Source: RGIG1995 sp045126815
Lineage (GTDB): Bacteria; Bacillota; Clostridia; Oscillospirales; CAG-272
Assembly: GCA_045126815.1 (NCBI GenBank)
Contig: JBGVPD010000035.1
Span: 1 to 17,827 of the forward strand
Reading direction: 5' to 3'
Length of the DNA: 17,827 bases
Part shown: positions 6,720 through 14,380 of the stretch, one piece after another
How positions within the stretch are numbered: position 1 is the stretch's first letter
Layout: every line of letters starts with the position of its first letter
Made by a program: the position numbers and the translations under genes
Notes under the pieces: generated by a model
The model's database searches: none
Seen by the model: only the letters and a program-made list of their open reading frames with translations
What the model was told of the DNA's origin: nothing

Positions 6720-7697
6720 TTGGATATTTTTAAATTAAAGGGAATAGGAATAATTTTTGCTATAATTATTATGCTTTTTTCTCCTACCGTGTTTGGAATA
6801 TTGGGGAACGGACAGGCATACGGCGAGAAAAATGAGACTCTTGATAAAAGTGATTTGGAAGATAGAAAAATAAAATTATATATAACTTCAACTGGAAACA
6901 GTGTTGAAATGGATTTAGAAGAATATATATGTCAAGTTTTGTTAAGCGAAGTTCCGGCATCGTTTAATATAGAAGCTTTAAAAGCTATGGCGGTGGCTTC
7001 AAGGAGTTATGTTTTAAGGCGAGGAAATACAGAAGAAAAGTATACGAAACATTTTTCTTGTGACGTGTGCGATGATTATACTCATTGTTTGGGATATATT
7101 TCAAAAGAAGATGCCGAAACGATGTACGGAAAAGAAAAGTTTGAGGAGAATTATCAAATAATCAAAGAGGCCGTTATGCAGACCAAGGGAGAGGTGTTAT
7201 ATTACGAGGATAATATTGCTGACACGGTTTTTCACGCAAGTTCGCCTGATAAAACTGAGAGCGCAAAAAATATATGGGGATTTGACGTGCCGTATCTGGT
7301 GTCGGTCTCAAGCGGTGAGGAGATACAAAAAGTCTCCGTTAAATACAGCTTGGATGAGTTTAATGAGATACTGAAAAAAGAGGGAATAGTTTGCAATTTT
7401 TCCGGAGAAGAAACAAGTTATATAGGTGAAATAAAGTATAACGAAAGCGGTAGAGTTGAGTATGTGGAGTTTGGGGGCAGAAAAGTAACGGGCAGAAGAG
7501 TCAGAGAGATATTAGGTTTAAAATCAACTTGCTTTGATGTTAAATATAATAATTCGACTTTTTCTTTTGAAGTGAAGGGAAGCGGACATGGCGTGGGTAT
7601 GAGTCAGCTTGGGGCTGATCATTTGGCTGATAACGGTAAAAACTACGAAGAAATATTGATGCACTATTATTCGGGCACAAAGCTTGGATTGTATTAA
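6720..7697 (+). CDS. spoIID: Stage II sporulation protein D (SpoIID), peptidoglycan lytic transglycosylase
   Basis: A 325-residue membrane-anchored enzyme of the mother cell that cuts glycan strands during engulfment, working with SpoIIM and SpoIIP (not in this window). Residues 8-29 are the single N-terminal membrane helix. The SpoIID/LytB domain follows: MDLEEYICQVLLSEVPASF (64-82) contains the catalytic Glu E77. H111, C117, H122 and C123 in HFSCDVCDDYTHC match the His/Cys zinc site of clostridial SpoIID. GSGHGVGMSQLGA lies near the C-terminus. Family members usually read HxxSGGxTES...VWGG, but here it is HASSPDKTES...IWGF, so two Gly-Gly pairs are lost. Start TTG 6720 is chosen because GAGGTGG sits 5 bases upstream and it keeps the membrane helix whole. 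ATG 6771 would cut into the helix. No separate promoter is obvious, and the hairpin at 6680 covers the ribosome binding site. Confidence 0.88.
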   Translation: MDIFKLKGIGIIFAIIIMLFSPTVFGILGNGQAYGEKNETLDKSDLEDRKIKLYITSTGNSVEMDLEEYICQVLLSEVPASFNIEALKAMAVASRSYVLRRGNTEEKYTKHFSCDVCDDYTHCLGYISKEDAETMYGKEKFEENYQIIKEAVMQTKGEVLYYEDNIADTVFHASSPDKTESAKNIWGFDVPYLVSVSSGEEIQKVSVKYSLDEFNEILKKEGIVCNFSGEETSYIGEIKYNESGRVEYVEFGGRKVTGRRVREILGLKSTCFDVKYNNSTFSFEVKGSGHGVGMSQLGADHLADNGKNYEEILMHYYSGTKLGLY

Positions 7698-7715
7698 ATA
7701 TATAATATATAGGTG

Positions 7716-7743
7716 TTGAAAAATATTAAAAATAGTGTATAAT
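7716..7743 (+). promoter_or_regulatory. Sigma-A promoter of the ymfF-ymfH-lgt-folD run
   Basis: TTGAAA (7716-7721), 16 bases, TATAAT (7738-7743). It lies in the 100-base gap after spoIID. Confidence 0.75.
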
Positions 7744-7797
7744 ATATGTTGTATAATTATAAGTATTCTATTTACCTGAAAGGCAAGGTATTGTAAA

Positions 7798-9078
7798 TTG
7801 GATAAAATAAGAATTTCCGACGGTATAACTCTTAATGTAATAAATACGGACAAATTTAAGACGAATTATTTGTCTTTTAATTTTGTGACACCGCTTTGCA
7901 GAGAAAAGGCTGCATTATATACGTTGATACCGCAGGTGTTGACTCGCGGAACGAAAAAACATAAAGATATCGCGAGTATAAAAAATGCTCTTGACGAGCT
8001 TTATGCCGCTTCTGTCGAAGGAAGAGTATATAAGCGCGGAGAATATCACGTATGCGGAATAACTGCGAGTTGGGTTGCTGACAGATATGCTATTGACGGA
8101 ACGAAAATAACTGAAGGTACACTTGATATTCTTCAAGAGATCATATTTGAGCCTTATACAGAAGACTGTGTGTTTTCAAAGAGCTATGTCGAGAGTGAAA
8201 AGAGCAATCTGATTGATGATATCAGAGCAATTATAAATAACAAAAACGGTTACGCTGTAAGACGCTGTCATCAGGAAATGTGCAAGGATGAGTCGTTTGG
8301 TTTGTGTGAATATGGTGACGAAGATGCGGTCAACGTGATAAATGAAACAAGTCTCTACAGCGCTTATACAGAGCTTTTGAGCAAGTCGCGTATAGAAATA
8401 TTCTTTGTCGGCGATTTAGAGTCTTCTTATCTTTGTGAGAGAATAAAAAAGATGTTCTCGTATGCTGTACGCGATTATAAAGAGCTTGATGAAACTTATG
8501 TTATAAAAAATGTGTCAGATGTAAGAAATGTGAATGAGAAATGCAAGGCTACGCAGGGTAAGCTGTCGCTTGGCTTCAGAATAGGCGCTTGTATTGGTGA
8601 AGAAAAGTACAGAGCATTTCCCGTGTTTGCTGAAATGTATGCAAATTCTCCTGTCAGCAAGTTGTTTATGAATGTTAGAGAAAAGTTGAGCCTTTGTTAC
8701 TATGTACGCGCAATTCCTGATGGAATAAAGGGTATTATGGTCGTAACTAGCGGAATTGAGGTTTCGGATAAAGAAAAGGCTCAAAATGAGATATTGCTGC
8801 AACTTGAAAACGTAAGACAGGGAAAGGTGACGGATCAGGAATTACTTTTGGCAAAGATGTCGCTTAAAAACGCATATAAAGAGTTGTATGATAATCCGGC
8901 ATCGCTCGAAGGTTGGTATCTTACGAGAGCGTTGGTGGGGCTTAACACTACTCCCGAAAAGGTGTGCGAGGAATTTTTGAACGTAACAAAACAAGACGTT
9001 ATTGATGTTGCAAATATGATTTCTCTTGATACGGTTTATTTCCTTGAGGGAACGTTAGATGAAGAGGGTGAATTATAA
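7798..9078 (+). CDS. ymfF: M16-family peptidase homologue, YmfF type (no zinc motif)
   Basis: A 426-residue protein of the insulinase-like M16 fold, the first of a pair with the next gene. Features include the N-terminal beta-sheet region (YLSFNFVTPLCREKAALYTL), ALDELYAASV and a C-terminal half with LSLGFRIG and VREKLSLCYYVRAIPD. The latter is the conserved Arg/Tyr substrate-binding segment of the inactive or C-terminal M16 half. The HxxEH zinc motif is absent at the expected place (IPQVLTRGT), as usual for YmfF proteins, so this is presumably the non-catalytic partner of YmfH. In Bacillus the pair has been linked to maturation or modification of elongation factor P; whether that holds here is unknown. 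The start is TTG 7798, with AAGG nine bases ahead; no ATG is available nearby. The stop is two bases before the ymfH start. Confidence 0.82.
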   Translation: MDKIRISDGITLNVINTDKFKTNYLSFNFVTPLCREKAALYTLIPQVLTRGTKKHKDIASIKNALDELYAASVEGRVYKRGEYHVCGITASWVADRYAIDGTKITEGTLDILQEIIFEPYTEDCVFSKSYVESEKSNLIDDIRAIINNKNGYAVRRCHQEMCKDESFGLCEYGDEDAVNVINETSLYSAYTELLSKSRIEIFFVGDLESSYLCERIKKMFSYAVRDYKELDETYVIKNVSDVRNVNEKCKATQGKLSLGFRIGACIGEEKYRAFPVFAEMYANSPVSKLFMNVREKLSLCYYVRAIPDGIKGIMVVTSGIEVSDKEKAQNEILLQLENVRQGKVTDQELLLAKMSLKNAYKELYDNPASLEGWYLTRALVGLNTTPEKVCEEFLNVTKQDVIDVANMISLDTVYFLEGTLDEEGEL

Positions 9079-9080
9079 CT

Positions 9081-10367
9081 GTGAATAATACGAATGTAAA
9101 ATATAACGAGTTTTTGGGAGAAAAATATACCAAGATAAGTCATAAAAGCGGACTTGACGTTTATGTTTTTCCCAAGAAATTAAGTACGACTTTTGCGGTA
9201 TTTGGTACAAAATACGGTTCTATTGATAATAAGTTTAGAATAAAAGGCGAAGAAGAATTTACCGAAGTGCCCAACGGTATTGCTCATTTTTTGGAACATA
9301 AACTCTTTGATAACGAGAATGGACCAGATACTTTTTCAAGATATGCTGAAACGGGTGCTAACGCAAATGCGTTTACTTCGTTTGAAAAGACGGCTTACTT
9401 GTTTTCGTGTACTGAAAATTTTAAGGACTCTCTTGAAATATTGCTTGATTTTGTATCAAATCCCTATTTTACCGATAAGACGGTAGAAAAAGAACAGGGA
9501 ATAATAGGTCAGGAAATAAAGATGGGTGAAGATAACCCCGGCAGAGTACTGTTTTTTAATCTTATGGAGGCTATGTATGAAAAGCATCCGGTGAAAATAA
9601 GTATTGCAGGAACTGTTGATTCAATAGCGAAGATTAATGCGGATTTGTTATATAAATGCTACAACACGTTTTATAACTTGTATAACATGGTGCTTTGCGT
9701 ATGCGGAGACGTGGAAGTTGATGAGGTTATTTCCGTTTGCGATAAAATGCTGAAAAAGTCTGAAAAAATCGAAATTGAAAGATATTTTGAACAAGAGTCA
9801 GACAATGTCGTTAAAGATAGAATAAATGCAAAAATGCAGGTTGCAAAACCTTTGTTTGATATAGGCATAAAAGATAATCATATTCCAAAAGAGCCGAAGG
9901 ACAGACTTAGAAGAGCTGCAGGAATGGCTGTGCTTGATGAGATATTATTTTCAAAGAGCAGTAAGATATTTAACGAGCTTTATCAAGAAGGTTTGATATC
10001 AAGCAATTTTGATTACTGTTATACGGTAAGCGAAAGTTTTGCGTTTAATGAAATATCGGGTGAATCCGGAGATCCCGAAAAGGTATACTCAAGAATAAAG
10101 AGTTATATCAAAGAAGTTCAAAAATATGGCCTTGACAGAGATGATTTTGAAAGATGCAGAAAGGTGGTTTTTGCTGATTTCATAAAAGGCTTTGACAGCA
10201 CCGAGGATATAGCTTGTGAACTTATGAGCTATATATTCGAAGGGTGCGATCTGTTTGATTATTCCGACGTTATAAGAGAGTTAACGTTTGATGATGTTGA
10301 AAAATTGCTCTTAGATATGTTTAAAGATGAATTTTTCGCTATGTCGACCGTATCTCCCATAGAGTGA
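9081..10367 (+). CDS. ymfH: M16-family zinc metallopeptidase, YmfH type
   Basis: A 428-residue M16 peptidase, probably the catalytic partner of the preceding protein. The inverted zinc motif HFLEH is at residues 69-73 (H69 and H73 as ligands, E72 as the base). The downstream ligand is most likely E145 in GQEIKMGEDNPG, at the spacing normal for M16. The active-site neighbourhood TGANANAFTSFEKTAYLFSC (91-110) is also well conserved. The second half (EILFSKSSKIFNELYQEGLI) is the usual C-terminal M16 domain. The start is GTG 9081, with GAGGGTG upstream at the end of ymfF. No signal peptide is seen, so it is cytoplasmic. It is followed 29 bases later by lgt on the same strand and probably co-transcribed with it. 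Confidence 0.88.
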   Translation: MNNTNVKYNEFLGEKYTKISHKSGLDVYVFPKKLSTTFAVFGTKYGSIDNKFRIKGEEEFTEVPNGIAHFLEHKLFDNENGPDTFSRYAETGANANAFTSFEKTAYLFSCTENFKDSLEILLDFVSNPYFTDKTVEKEQGIIGQEIKMGEDNPGRVLFFNLMEAMYEKHPVKISIAGTVDSIAKINADLLYKCYNTFYNLYNMVLCVCGDVEVDEVISVCDKMLKKSEKIEIERYFEQESDNVVKDRINAKMQVAKPLFDIGIKDNHIPKEPKDRLRRAAGMAVLDEILFSKSSKIFNELYQEGLISSNFDYCYTVSESFAFNEISGESGDPEKVYSRIKSYIKEVQKYGLDRDDFERCRKVVFADFIKGFDSTEDIACELMSYIFEGCDLFDYSDVIRELTFDDVEKLLLDMFKDEFFAMSTVSPIE

Positions 10368-10396
10368 TATAATTGATCTGAAAAGGATGTGGAAAT

Positions 10397-11320
10397 ATGG
10401 AGAATGTGATTTCTTTTCCCGGGATCGGAATTAAGGATCTTACCGTAAAAGAGGTTGCTTTTAGTTTGTTTGGACGTAATGTTGCATGGTATGGTATCAT
10501 AATAACTTTTGGTATTATTCTTGCGGTACTTTACGTTATGAATCGCGCAAAATACGAAGGTATAAAGGAAGACGATATACTTGATTATGCAATATTTGTT
10601 ATACCGATAGCAATAATCGGAGCAAGAGTATATTATGTTTTGACAAGTCTTGATCAATACGATACGTTTGGTGAAGCGATTGCTATATGGGAGGGCGGAC
10701 TTGCCATATACGGAGCTATTATCTTCGGCGCATTGACTGCGCTTGTTGTATCTCTTGTTAAAAAGATAAATATTCTAAAAATATTTGATATGCTGTGTCC
10801 CGCTGTAATGATAGGACAAATGATAGGAAGATGGGGCAATTTTGTAAATGTTGAGGCTTTTGGCGGACCTACAAAGAGTATATTCAGAATGTGTTCGCCG
10901 GAGGTGTCATCAGACTTTTTCTCTAAAGGTCTTGTTTCGTTTGAACAGTTGGAAGAGCTTTCAAGCGGCGTTCTCGGTGCTCATCCTACGTTTTTGTACG
11001 AATCGGTGTGGAGCTTGATCGGTTTTCTTTTGATAAATGCATATTACAAAAAGAAAAAATATCACGGAGAAATATTTTTCATGTATATATCGTGGTATGG
11101 TTTCGGAAGATTTTTGATCGAGGGATTGCGTACTGACAGCTTGTACATAGGAATGTTCAGAATTTCTCAGGTTATAGGGCTTATTTCGTTTGTTGTAGGC
11201 GTAAGCTTTTTGTTGGTGTTTTATTTTAAGAAAGCAAGAGGATGCAAACCTATACTTTTAAGTGATAGTAAAATAGAAAAAGTTGAAGCGGAGGATGAAA
11301 AGAATGGCAAAGATAATTGA
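10397..11320 (+). CDS. lgt: Prolipoprotein diacylglyceryl transferase
   Basis: A 307-residue polytopic membrane enzyme that transfers diacylglycerol from phosphatidylglycerol to the lipobox cysteine of prelipoproteins, the first step of lipoprotein maturation. The signature MIGRWGNFVNVEAFGGPT (142-159) contains the essential Arg (R145, equivalent to E. coli R143). HPTFLYES (196-203) and GFGRFLIEGLRTDSL (235-249, with R245 like E. coli R239) are present. At least seven hydrophobic helices are visible. At the E. coli H103 position this protein has Tyr (WEGGLAIYG, Y105), a substitution I believe occurs in other Clostridia. The 40-residue charged C-terminal tail is cytoplasmic. AAAGGATG precedes the ATG, and the 3' end overlaps folD by 17 bases. 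Its likely substrates include the two lipoproteins at the right end of the window. Confidence 0.95.
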   Translation: MENVISFPGIGIKDLTVKEVAFSLFGRNVAWYGIIITFGIILAVLYVMNRAKYEGIKEDDILDYAIFVIPIAIIGARVYYVLTSLDQYDTFGEAIAIWEGGLAIYGAIIFGALTALVVSLVKKINILKIFDMLCPAVMIGQMIGRWGNFVNVEAFGGPTKSIFRMCSPEVSSDFFSKGLVSFEQLEELSSGVLGAHPTFLYESVWSLIGFLLINAYYKKKKYHGEIFFMYISWYGFGRFLIEGLRTDSLYIGMFRISQVIGLISFVVGVSFLLVFYFKKARGCKPILLSDSKIEKVEAEDEKNGKDN

Positions 11321-12170
11321 CGGAAAGGCTATATCGGCTGAGATAAGACATGAAATTTCAGAAGAGGTAAAGTTGATAGAAAAAGAAACAGGTGTCGTGC
11401 CCGGATTGGCAGTAATAATAGTAGGTAATGATCCTGCATCACAGGTGTATGTAAGAAACAAAAAGAAAGACTGTGATGAAACCGGAATAAACTCTATAGT
11501 ACACGCTCTTCCCGAAAATACTACAGAGGAAGAATTGTTGGCGCTTGTACATAAATTAAATAACGATGAAAGCGTACACGGAATTATAGTTCAGCTTCCG
11601 TTGCCTAAACATTTGAATTCTGATTTGATCATAAATAACATTGATGTGAACAAGGACGTTGATGCTTTTCATCCGTATAACGTAGGTAAAATAATGATCG
11701 GCGACTTTGATCTGTTACCGTGTACACCCGCAGGTGTTATGGCGCTTCTTGAAAGAAGCGGTATAGAAGTCAGCGGAAAGAATTGTGTTGTTGTGGGAAG
11801 AAGTAATATAGTAGGTAAGCCTCAGGCTATGCTGCTTTTGCATAAGAACGGTACGGTAACCGTTTGTCACAGCAAGACGAAGGATCTAAAAGAAGTATGC
11901 CTTTCTGCAGATATTCTTGTTGTGGCGATCGGAAGAGCGAAGTTTATAAAGGGCGATATGATCAAAGAGGGCGCGGTTGTAATTGACGTTGGTATGTGCA
12001 GAGATGAAAACGGCAAACTTTGCGGAGATGTTGATTATGAATCGGCAGAGAAGAAGGCTTCTTATATAACTCCCGTACCCGGTGGAGTAGGTCCTATGAC
12101 AAGAGTTATGCTCTTGCAAAATACATTATCTGCCGCAAAGAAAAAGTTGAATTATAAGGGTGAAAAATAA
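11304..12170 (+). CDS. folD: Bifunctional methylenetetrahydrofolate dehydrogenase / cyclohydrolase
   Basis: A 288-residue cytoplasmic enzyme that interconverts 5,10-methylene-, methenyl- and 10-formyl-tetrahydrofolate, supplying one-carbon units for purines and formyl-methionine. Key elements: SQVYVRNKKKDCDETGI (46-62) with Y49 and catalytic K53, VQLPLPKH (96-103) with Q97, KDVDAFHPYNVG (117-128) with D120, PCTPAGVMALLE (139-150), the NADP-binding Rossmann motif VVVGRSNIVGKP (162-173), and PVPGGVGPMTRVMLLQNT (257-274). All residues expected for both activities are present and the length is normal. ATG 11304 is preferred over the in-frame ATG at 11295 because GGAGG (11290-11294) touches the latter. 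The gene begins inside the end of lgt, which indicates translational coupling. No clear terminator follows. Confidence 0.95.
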   Translation: MAKIIDGKAISAEIRHEISEEVKLIEKETGVVPGLAVIIVGNDPASQVYVRNKKKDCDETGINSIVHALPENTTEEELLALVHKLNNDESVHGIIVQLPLPKHLNSDLIINNIDVNKDVDAFHPYNVGKIMIGDFDLLPCTPAGVMALLERSGIEVSGKNCVVVGRSNIVGKPQAMLLLHKNGTVTVCHSKTKDLKEVCLSADILVVAIGRAKFIKGDMIKEGAVVIDVGMCRDENGKLCGDVDYESAEKKASYITPVPGGVGPMTRVMLLQNTLSAAKKKLNYKGEK

Positions 12171-12203
12171 TTAAAAAATATGTAGAAAAAACATAAAAAA
12201 GAC

Positions 12204-12233
12204 TTGACAAATATAGGAAGATAGTGATATAAT
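12204..12233 (+). promoter_or_regulatory. Sigma-A promoter of rplU-prp-rpmA
   Basis: TTGACA (12204-12209), 18 bases, TATAAT (12228-12233), both boxes perfect. The predicted start near 12240 leaves a leader of about 79 bases before rplU. Confidence 0.88.
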
Positions 12234-12239
12234 ATACTG

Positions 12240-12318
12240 CCGCATAATGTATAGGTTAAAAAAGCCTTAAATGAGCTACCTATATTAGCGAGATTAAAAA
12301 GGAAGAGAGGTGCTTTTC
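12240..12318 (+). promoter_or_regulatory. Structured rplU leader, possible L21 autoregulatory leader
   Basis: The untranslated leader can form TATAGGT (12250-12256) with ACCTATA (12278-12284). This is closed further out by CGC (12241-12243) with GCG (12288-12290), and an inner AGC/GCT stem is possible. Firmicute rplU operons often carry an L21 leader of about this length that binds ribosomal protein L21. I see the structure but cannot confirm the match to that family. GAGAGGTG (12305-12312) is the ribosome binding site. Confidence 0.5.
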
Positions 12319-12630
12319 GTGTTTGCAGTAATCGAAACTGGCGGAAAGCAGTATAAGGTCACAGAAGGTGACATCCTTTTCATTGAAAAACTTGGTGTTG
12401 AAGACGGAGAAAAAGTTACTTTTGATAAAGTAATGGCTTTGTCTGACGGTGAAAAGACAACAGTTGGCGCTCCTTACATTGAGAGTGCAACAGTTACTGC
12501 TAATGTAATTAAGTCCGGTAAGGGCAAGAAAGTTCTCGTAATGACTTACAAGCCTAAGAAGAACGAGAAGAAGAAAAAAGGACACAGACAGCCTTACACA
12601 AAAGTTCAGATTGAAAAGATCAACGGCTAA
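12319..12630 (+). CDS. rplU: 50S ribosomal protein L21
   Basis: A 103-residue ribosomal protein that binds 23S rRNA in the large subunit. It starts with the universal MFAVIETGGKQYKV segment and ends with the basic KKNEKKKKGHRQPYTKVQIE stretch, where the L21 signature (K-x-x-x-x-x-R-x-G-H-R-Q-x-Y-T) is easy to see. GTG 12319 is chosen because GAGAGGTG is six bases upstream and the protein then has the normal length. An earlier in-frame GTG (12310) overlaps the ribosome binding site. It is the first gene of rplU-prp-rpmA, behind a consensus promoter and a structured leader. Confidence 0.96.
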   Translation: MFAVIETGGKQYKVTEGDILFIEKLGVEDGEKVTFDKVMALSDGEKTTVGAPYIESATVTANVIKSGKGKKVLVMTYKPKKNEKKKKGHRQPYTKVQIEKING

Positions 12631-12633
12631 GGC

Positions 12634-12984
12634 ATGATAAAGTTTACTTTTTTTAAACGAGATGGAGTTTATTACGGCTTTGAAGAGAAAGGCCACGCGG
12701 GTTACGCAGAATCGGGCGACGATATAGTTTGCTCGGCAGTATCTGCGATGACGATGCTTATAATAAATGCCATTGAAGTTGCGTACGCATCGGATGTCGA
12801 GTATACGATAGACGAAGATACGACCGATATAAAAGTTGTGGCAAGAGGTGCTCTGTCCGAGTTTGAGGCAGATGAAAGAAAACGCTTTGCCATATCAGGT
12901 CTTATTGAAGCATATTATTTGCAGTTAAACGATATGCTTGAAGAGTACTATGATTATCTTGACATATCCGAACAAGAAGATTAA
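12634..12984 (+). CDS. prp: Ribosomal-processing cysteine protease Prp
   Basis: A 116-residue cysteine protease of Firmicutes and relatives that removes the N-terminal extension of ribosomal protein L27. The catalytic pair is visible in GHAGYAESGDDIVCSAVSAM: H21 and C33, at the spacing known from the Staphylococcus enzyme. The strand KFTFFKRDGVYYGFEEKGHA and the long C-terminal helix (LSEFEADERKRFAISGLIEA) match the family. Its substrate, L27 with an uncleaved extension, is encoded 24 bases downstream. The gene begins 3 bases after rplU with no strong ribosome binding site, which suggests translational coupling. Confidence 0.95.
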   Translation: MIKFTFFKRDGVYYGFEEKGHAGYAESGDDIVCSAVSAMTMLIINAIEVAYASDVEYTIDEDTTDIKVVARGALSEFEADERKRFAISGLIEAYYLQLNDMLEEYYDYLDISEQED

Positions 12985-13008
12985 CATCAAAAAGAGGTGT
13001 AAATAACA

Positions 13009-13287
13009 ATGTTGAGAATCAGTTTGCAGTTTTTCGCACACAAAAAAGGTGTTGGTTCTACAAAGAACGGCAGAGACAGTGAGTCCAAAAGACTTGGTGT
13101 TAAAGCAGCTGACGGCCAGACTGTAACAGCAGGCAGCATTATCGTTCGCCAGAGAGGAACACACATTCGTCCCGGCGTAAATGTTGGCATTGGAACAGAC
13201 GACACTTTGTTTGCATTGGTTAGCGGAAAAGTTAAGTTTGAAAAGAAAGCACAGGGCAGAAAATACGCGAGTGTTTATGCTGATTAA
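13009..13287 (+). CDS. rpmA: 50S ribosomal protein L27 with cleavable N-terminal extension
   Basis: A 92-residue precursor of a large-subunit protein whose N-terminus reaches the peptidyl transferase centre. The first nine residues, MLRISLQFF, are the Firmicute extension. Prp is expected to cut between F9 and A10, leaving the conserved AHKKGVGSTKNGRDS start. The body (SIIVRQRGTHIRPGVNVGIG and DDTLFALVSGKV) is typical. An AAGAGGTG ribosome binding site precedes ATG 13009. A strong terminator follows at 13305. Confidence 0.97.
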   Translation: MLRISLQFFAHKKGVGSTKNGRDSESKRLGVKAADGQTVTAGSIIVRQRGTHIRPGVNVGIGTDDTLFALVSGKVKFEKKAQGRKYASVYAD

Positions 13288-13304
13288 TTTTGCTTAAAAA
13301 CAGT

Positions 13305-13340
13305 ACGGTATTTCCTGCATAATGGAAATACCGTTGTTTT
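13305..13340 (+). terminator. Intrinsic terminator of rplU-prp-rpmA
   Basis: ACGGTATTTCC (13305-13315) and GGAAATACCGT (13324-13334) form a perfect 11-bp stem with an eight-base loop, followed by TGTTTTG. Confidence 0.9.
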
Positions 13341-13368
13341 GTGTCTTAGTAACAAAAGGAGAAATAAT

Positions 13369-14361
13369 ATGAAAATTCTTGTAACAGGCGGAACCGGATA
13401 TATCGGTTCAAACACAGTTGTATTGCTTTTAAATGCCGGTCATGAAGTTGTAATCGTTGATAACCTTTACAATTCACAGATTGAAGTTGTTGATAAGATC
13501 AAGAAGGTAACCGGAAAAGACGTTACGTTCTATAAGACAGATATCCTTGATAGAGAAGGACTTGACAAAATATTTACAGAACATAAGATTGATGCAGTAA
13601 TTCATTTTGCAGGTCTCAAGGCTGTTGGCGAGTCGGTAGCAAAGCCGTTGTTCTACTATCACAATAATATTGAAGGTACATTGGCACTTTGCGAGGTAAT
13701 GGCTGCGCACGGTTGCAAATCTATCGTTTTCAGCTCTTCGGCTACTGTTTACGGAAAGCCTGAAAGCGTTCCGATAAGAGAAGATTTTCCGCTCAGCACA
13801 ACAAACCCCTACGGTAGCACAAAGCTTATGATAGAGCAGATTTTGCAAGATCTTTATATATCTGATAACGAATGGAATATTACCATTCTCAGATACTTCA
13901 ATCCTATCGGTGCTGATGCGACAGGTACATTTGGTGAAAGCCCCAACGGTATTCCGAACAACCTTATGCCTTACATAGTTAAGGTTGCTAATAATGAGCT
14001 TCCTCACCTTAACGTATTCGGTGACGATTACGACACAGTTGACGGAACAGGTGTTCGTGACTATATTCACGTTGTTGACCTTGCAAACGGTCACTTGAAG
14101 GCACTTGATAAGTTGAACGGTGTAAATATTTACAACTTGGGAACAGGTAACGGATATTCAGTTCTCCAGCTTGTAAAGGCATTTGAAGAACAAAACGGAA
14201 TTAAAGTTCCTTACGTTATTGCCCCCCGCCGTCCCGGTGACATAGCAGAATGCTATGCTGATCCCTCAAAAGCATACAACGAACTTGGTTGGAAGGCTGA
14301 GAGAGACGTAGTTGAGATGGTTAAGAGCGCATGGAATTTCTGTGTTAAGAATTTCAAATAA
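13369..14361 (+). CDS. galE: UDP-glucose 4-epimerase
   Basis: A 330-residue NAD-dependent short-chain dehydrogenase-type enzyme that interconverts UDP-galactose and UDP-glucose, for galactose use (Leloir pathway) and surface polysaccharide precursors. The N-terminal Rossmann motif is VTGGTGYIGS (5-14). D31 in VIVDNL and D58 in TDIL contact NAD. FSSSATVYG (121-129) supplies the catalytic Ser/Thr, and NPYGSTK (146-152) supplies Y148 and K152. RYFNPIGAD (175-183) and GTGVRDYIHVVDLA are further epimerase signatures. ATG 13369 follows AAAAGGAG. It lies after the rpmA terminator and no clear promoter is visible in the short gap, so its transcription start is uncertain. Confidence 0.95.
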   Translation: MKILVTGGTGYIGSNTVVLLLNAGHEVVIVDNLYNSQIEVVDKIKKVTGKDVTFYKTDILDREGLDKIFTEHKIDAVIHFAGLKAVGESVAKPLFYYHNNIEGTLALCEVMAAHGCKSIVFSSSATVYGKPESVPIREDFPLSTTNPYGSTKLMIEQILQDLYISDNEWNITILRYFNPIGADATGTFGESPNGIPNNLMPYIVKVANNELPHLNVFGDDYDTVDGTGVRDYIHVVDLANGHLKALDKLNGVNIYNLGTGNGYSVLQLVKAFEEQNGIKVPYVIAPRRPGDIAECYADPSKAYNELGWKAERDVVEMVKSAWNFCVKNFK

Positions 14362-14380
14362 GAATAAATAGCAAAAAAAT

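Noticed and set aside
7798..9078. ymfF as a decayed peptidase gene because HxxEH is missing
   Set aside because: Loss of the zinc motif is normal for the YmfF partner. The frame is intact and the gene sits next to an active YmfH.
12171..12203. Hairpin TATGT/ACATA after folD as a terminator
   Set aside because: The stem is only five A-T-rich pairs and is followed by A residues on the plus strand, so it would not terminate folD transcription.
13474..14094. A 206-codon minus-strand frame inside galE
   Set aside because: galE is complete and well conserved on the plus strand. The antisense translation has no domain signature.
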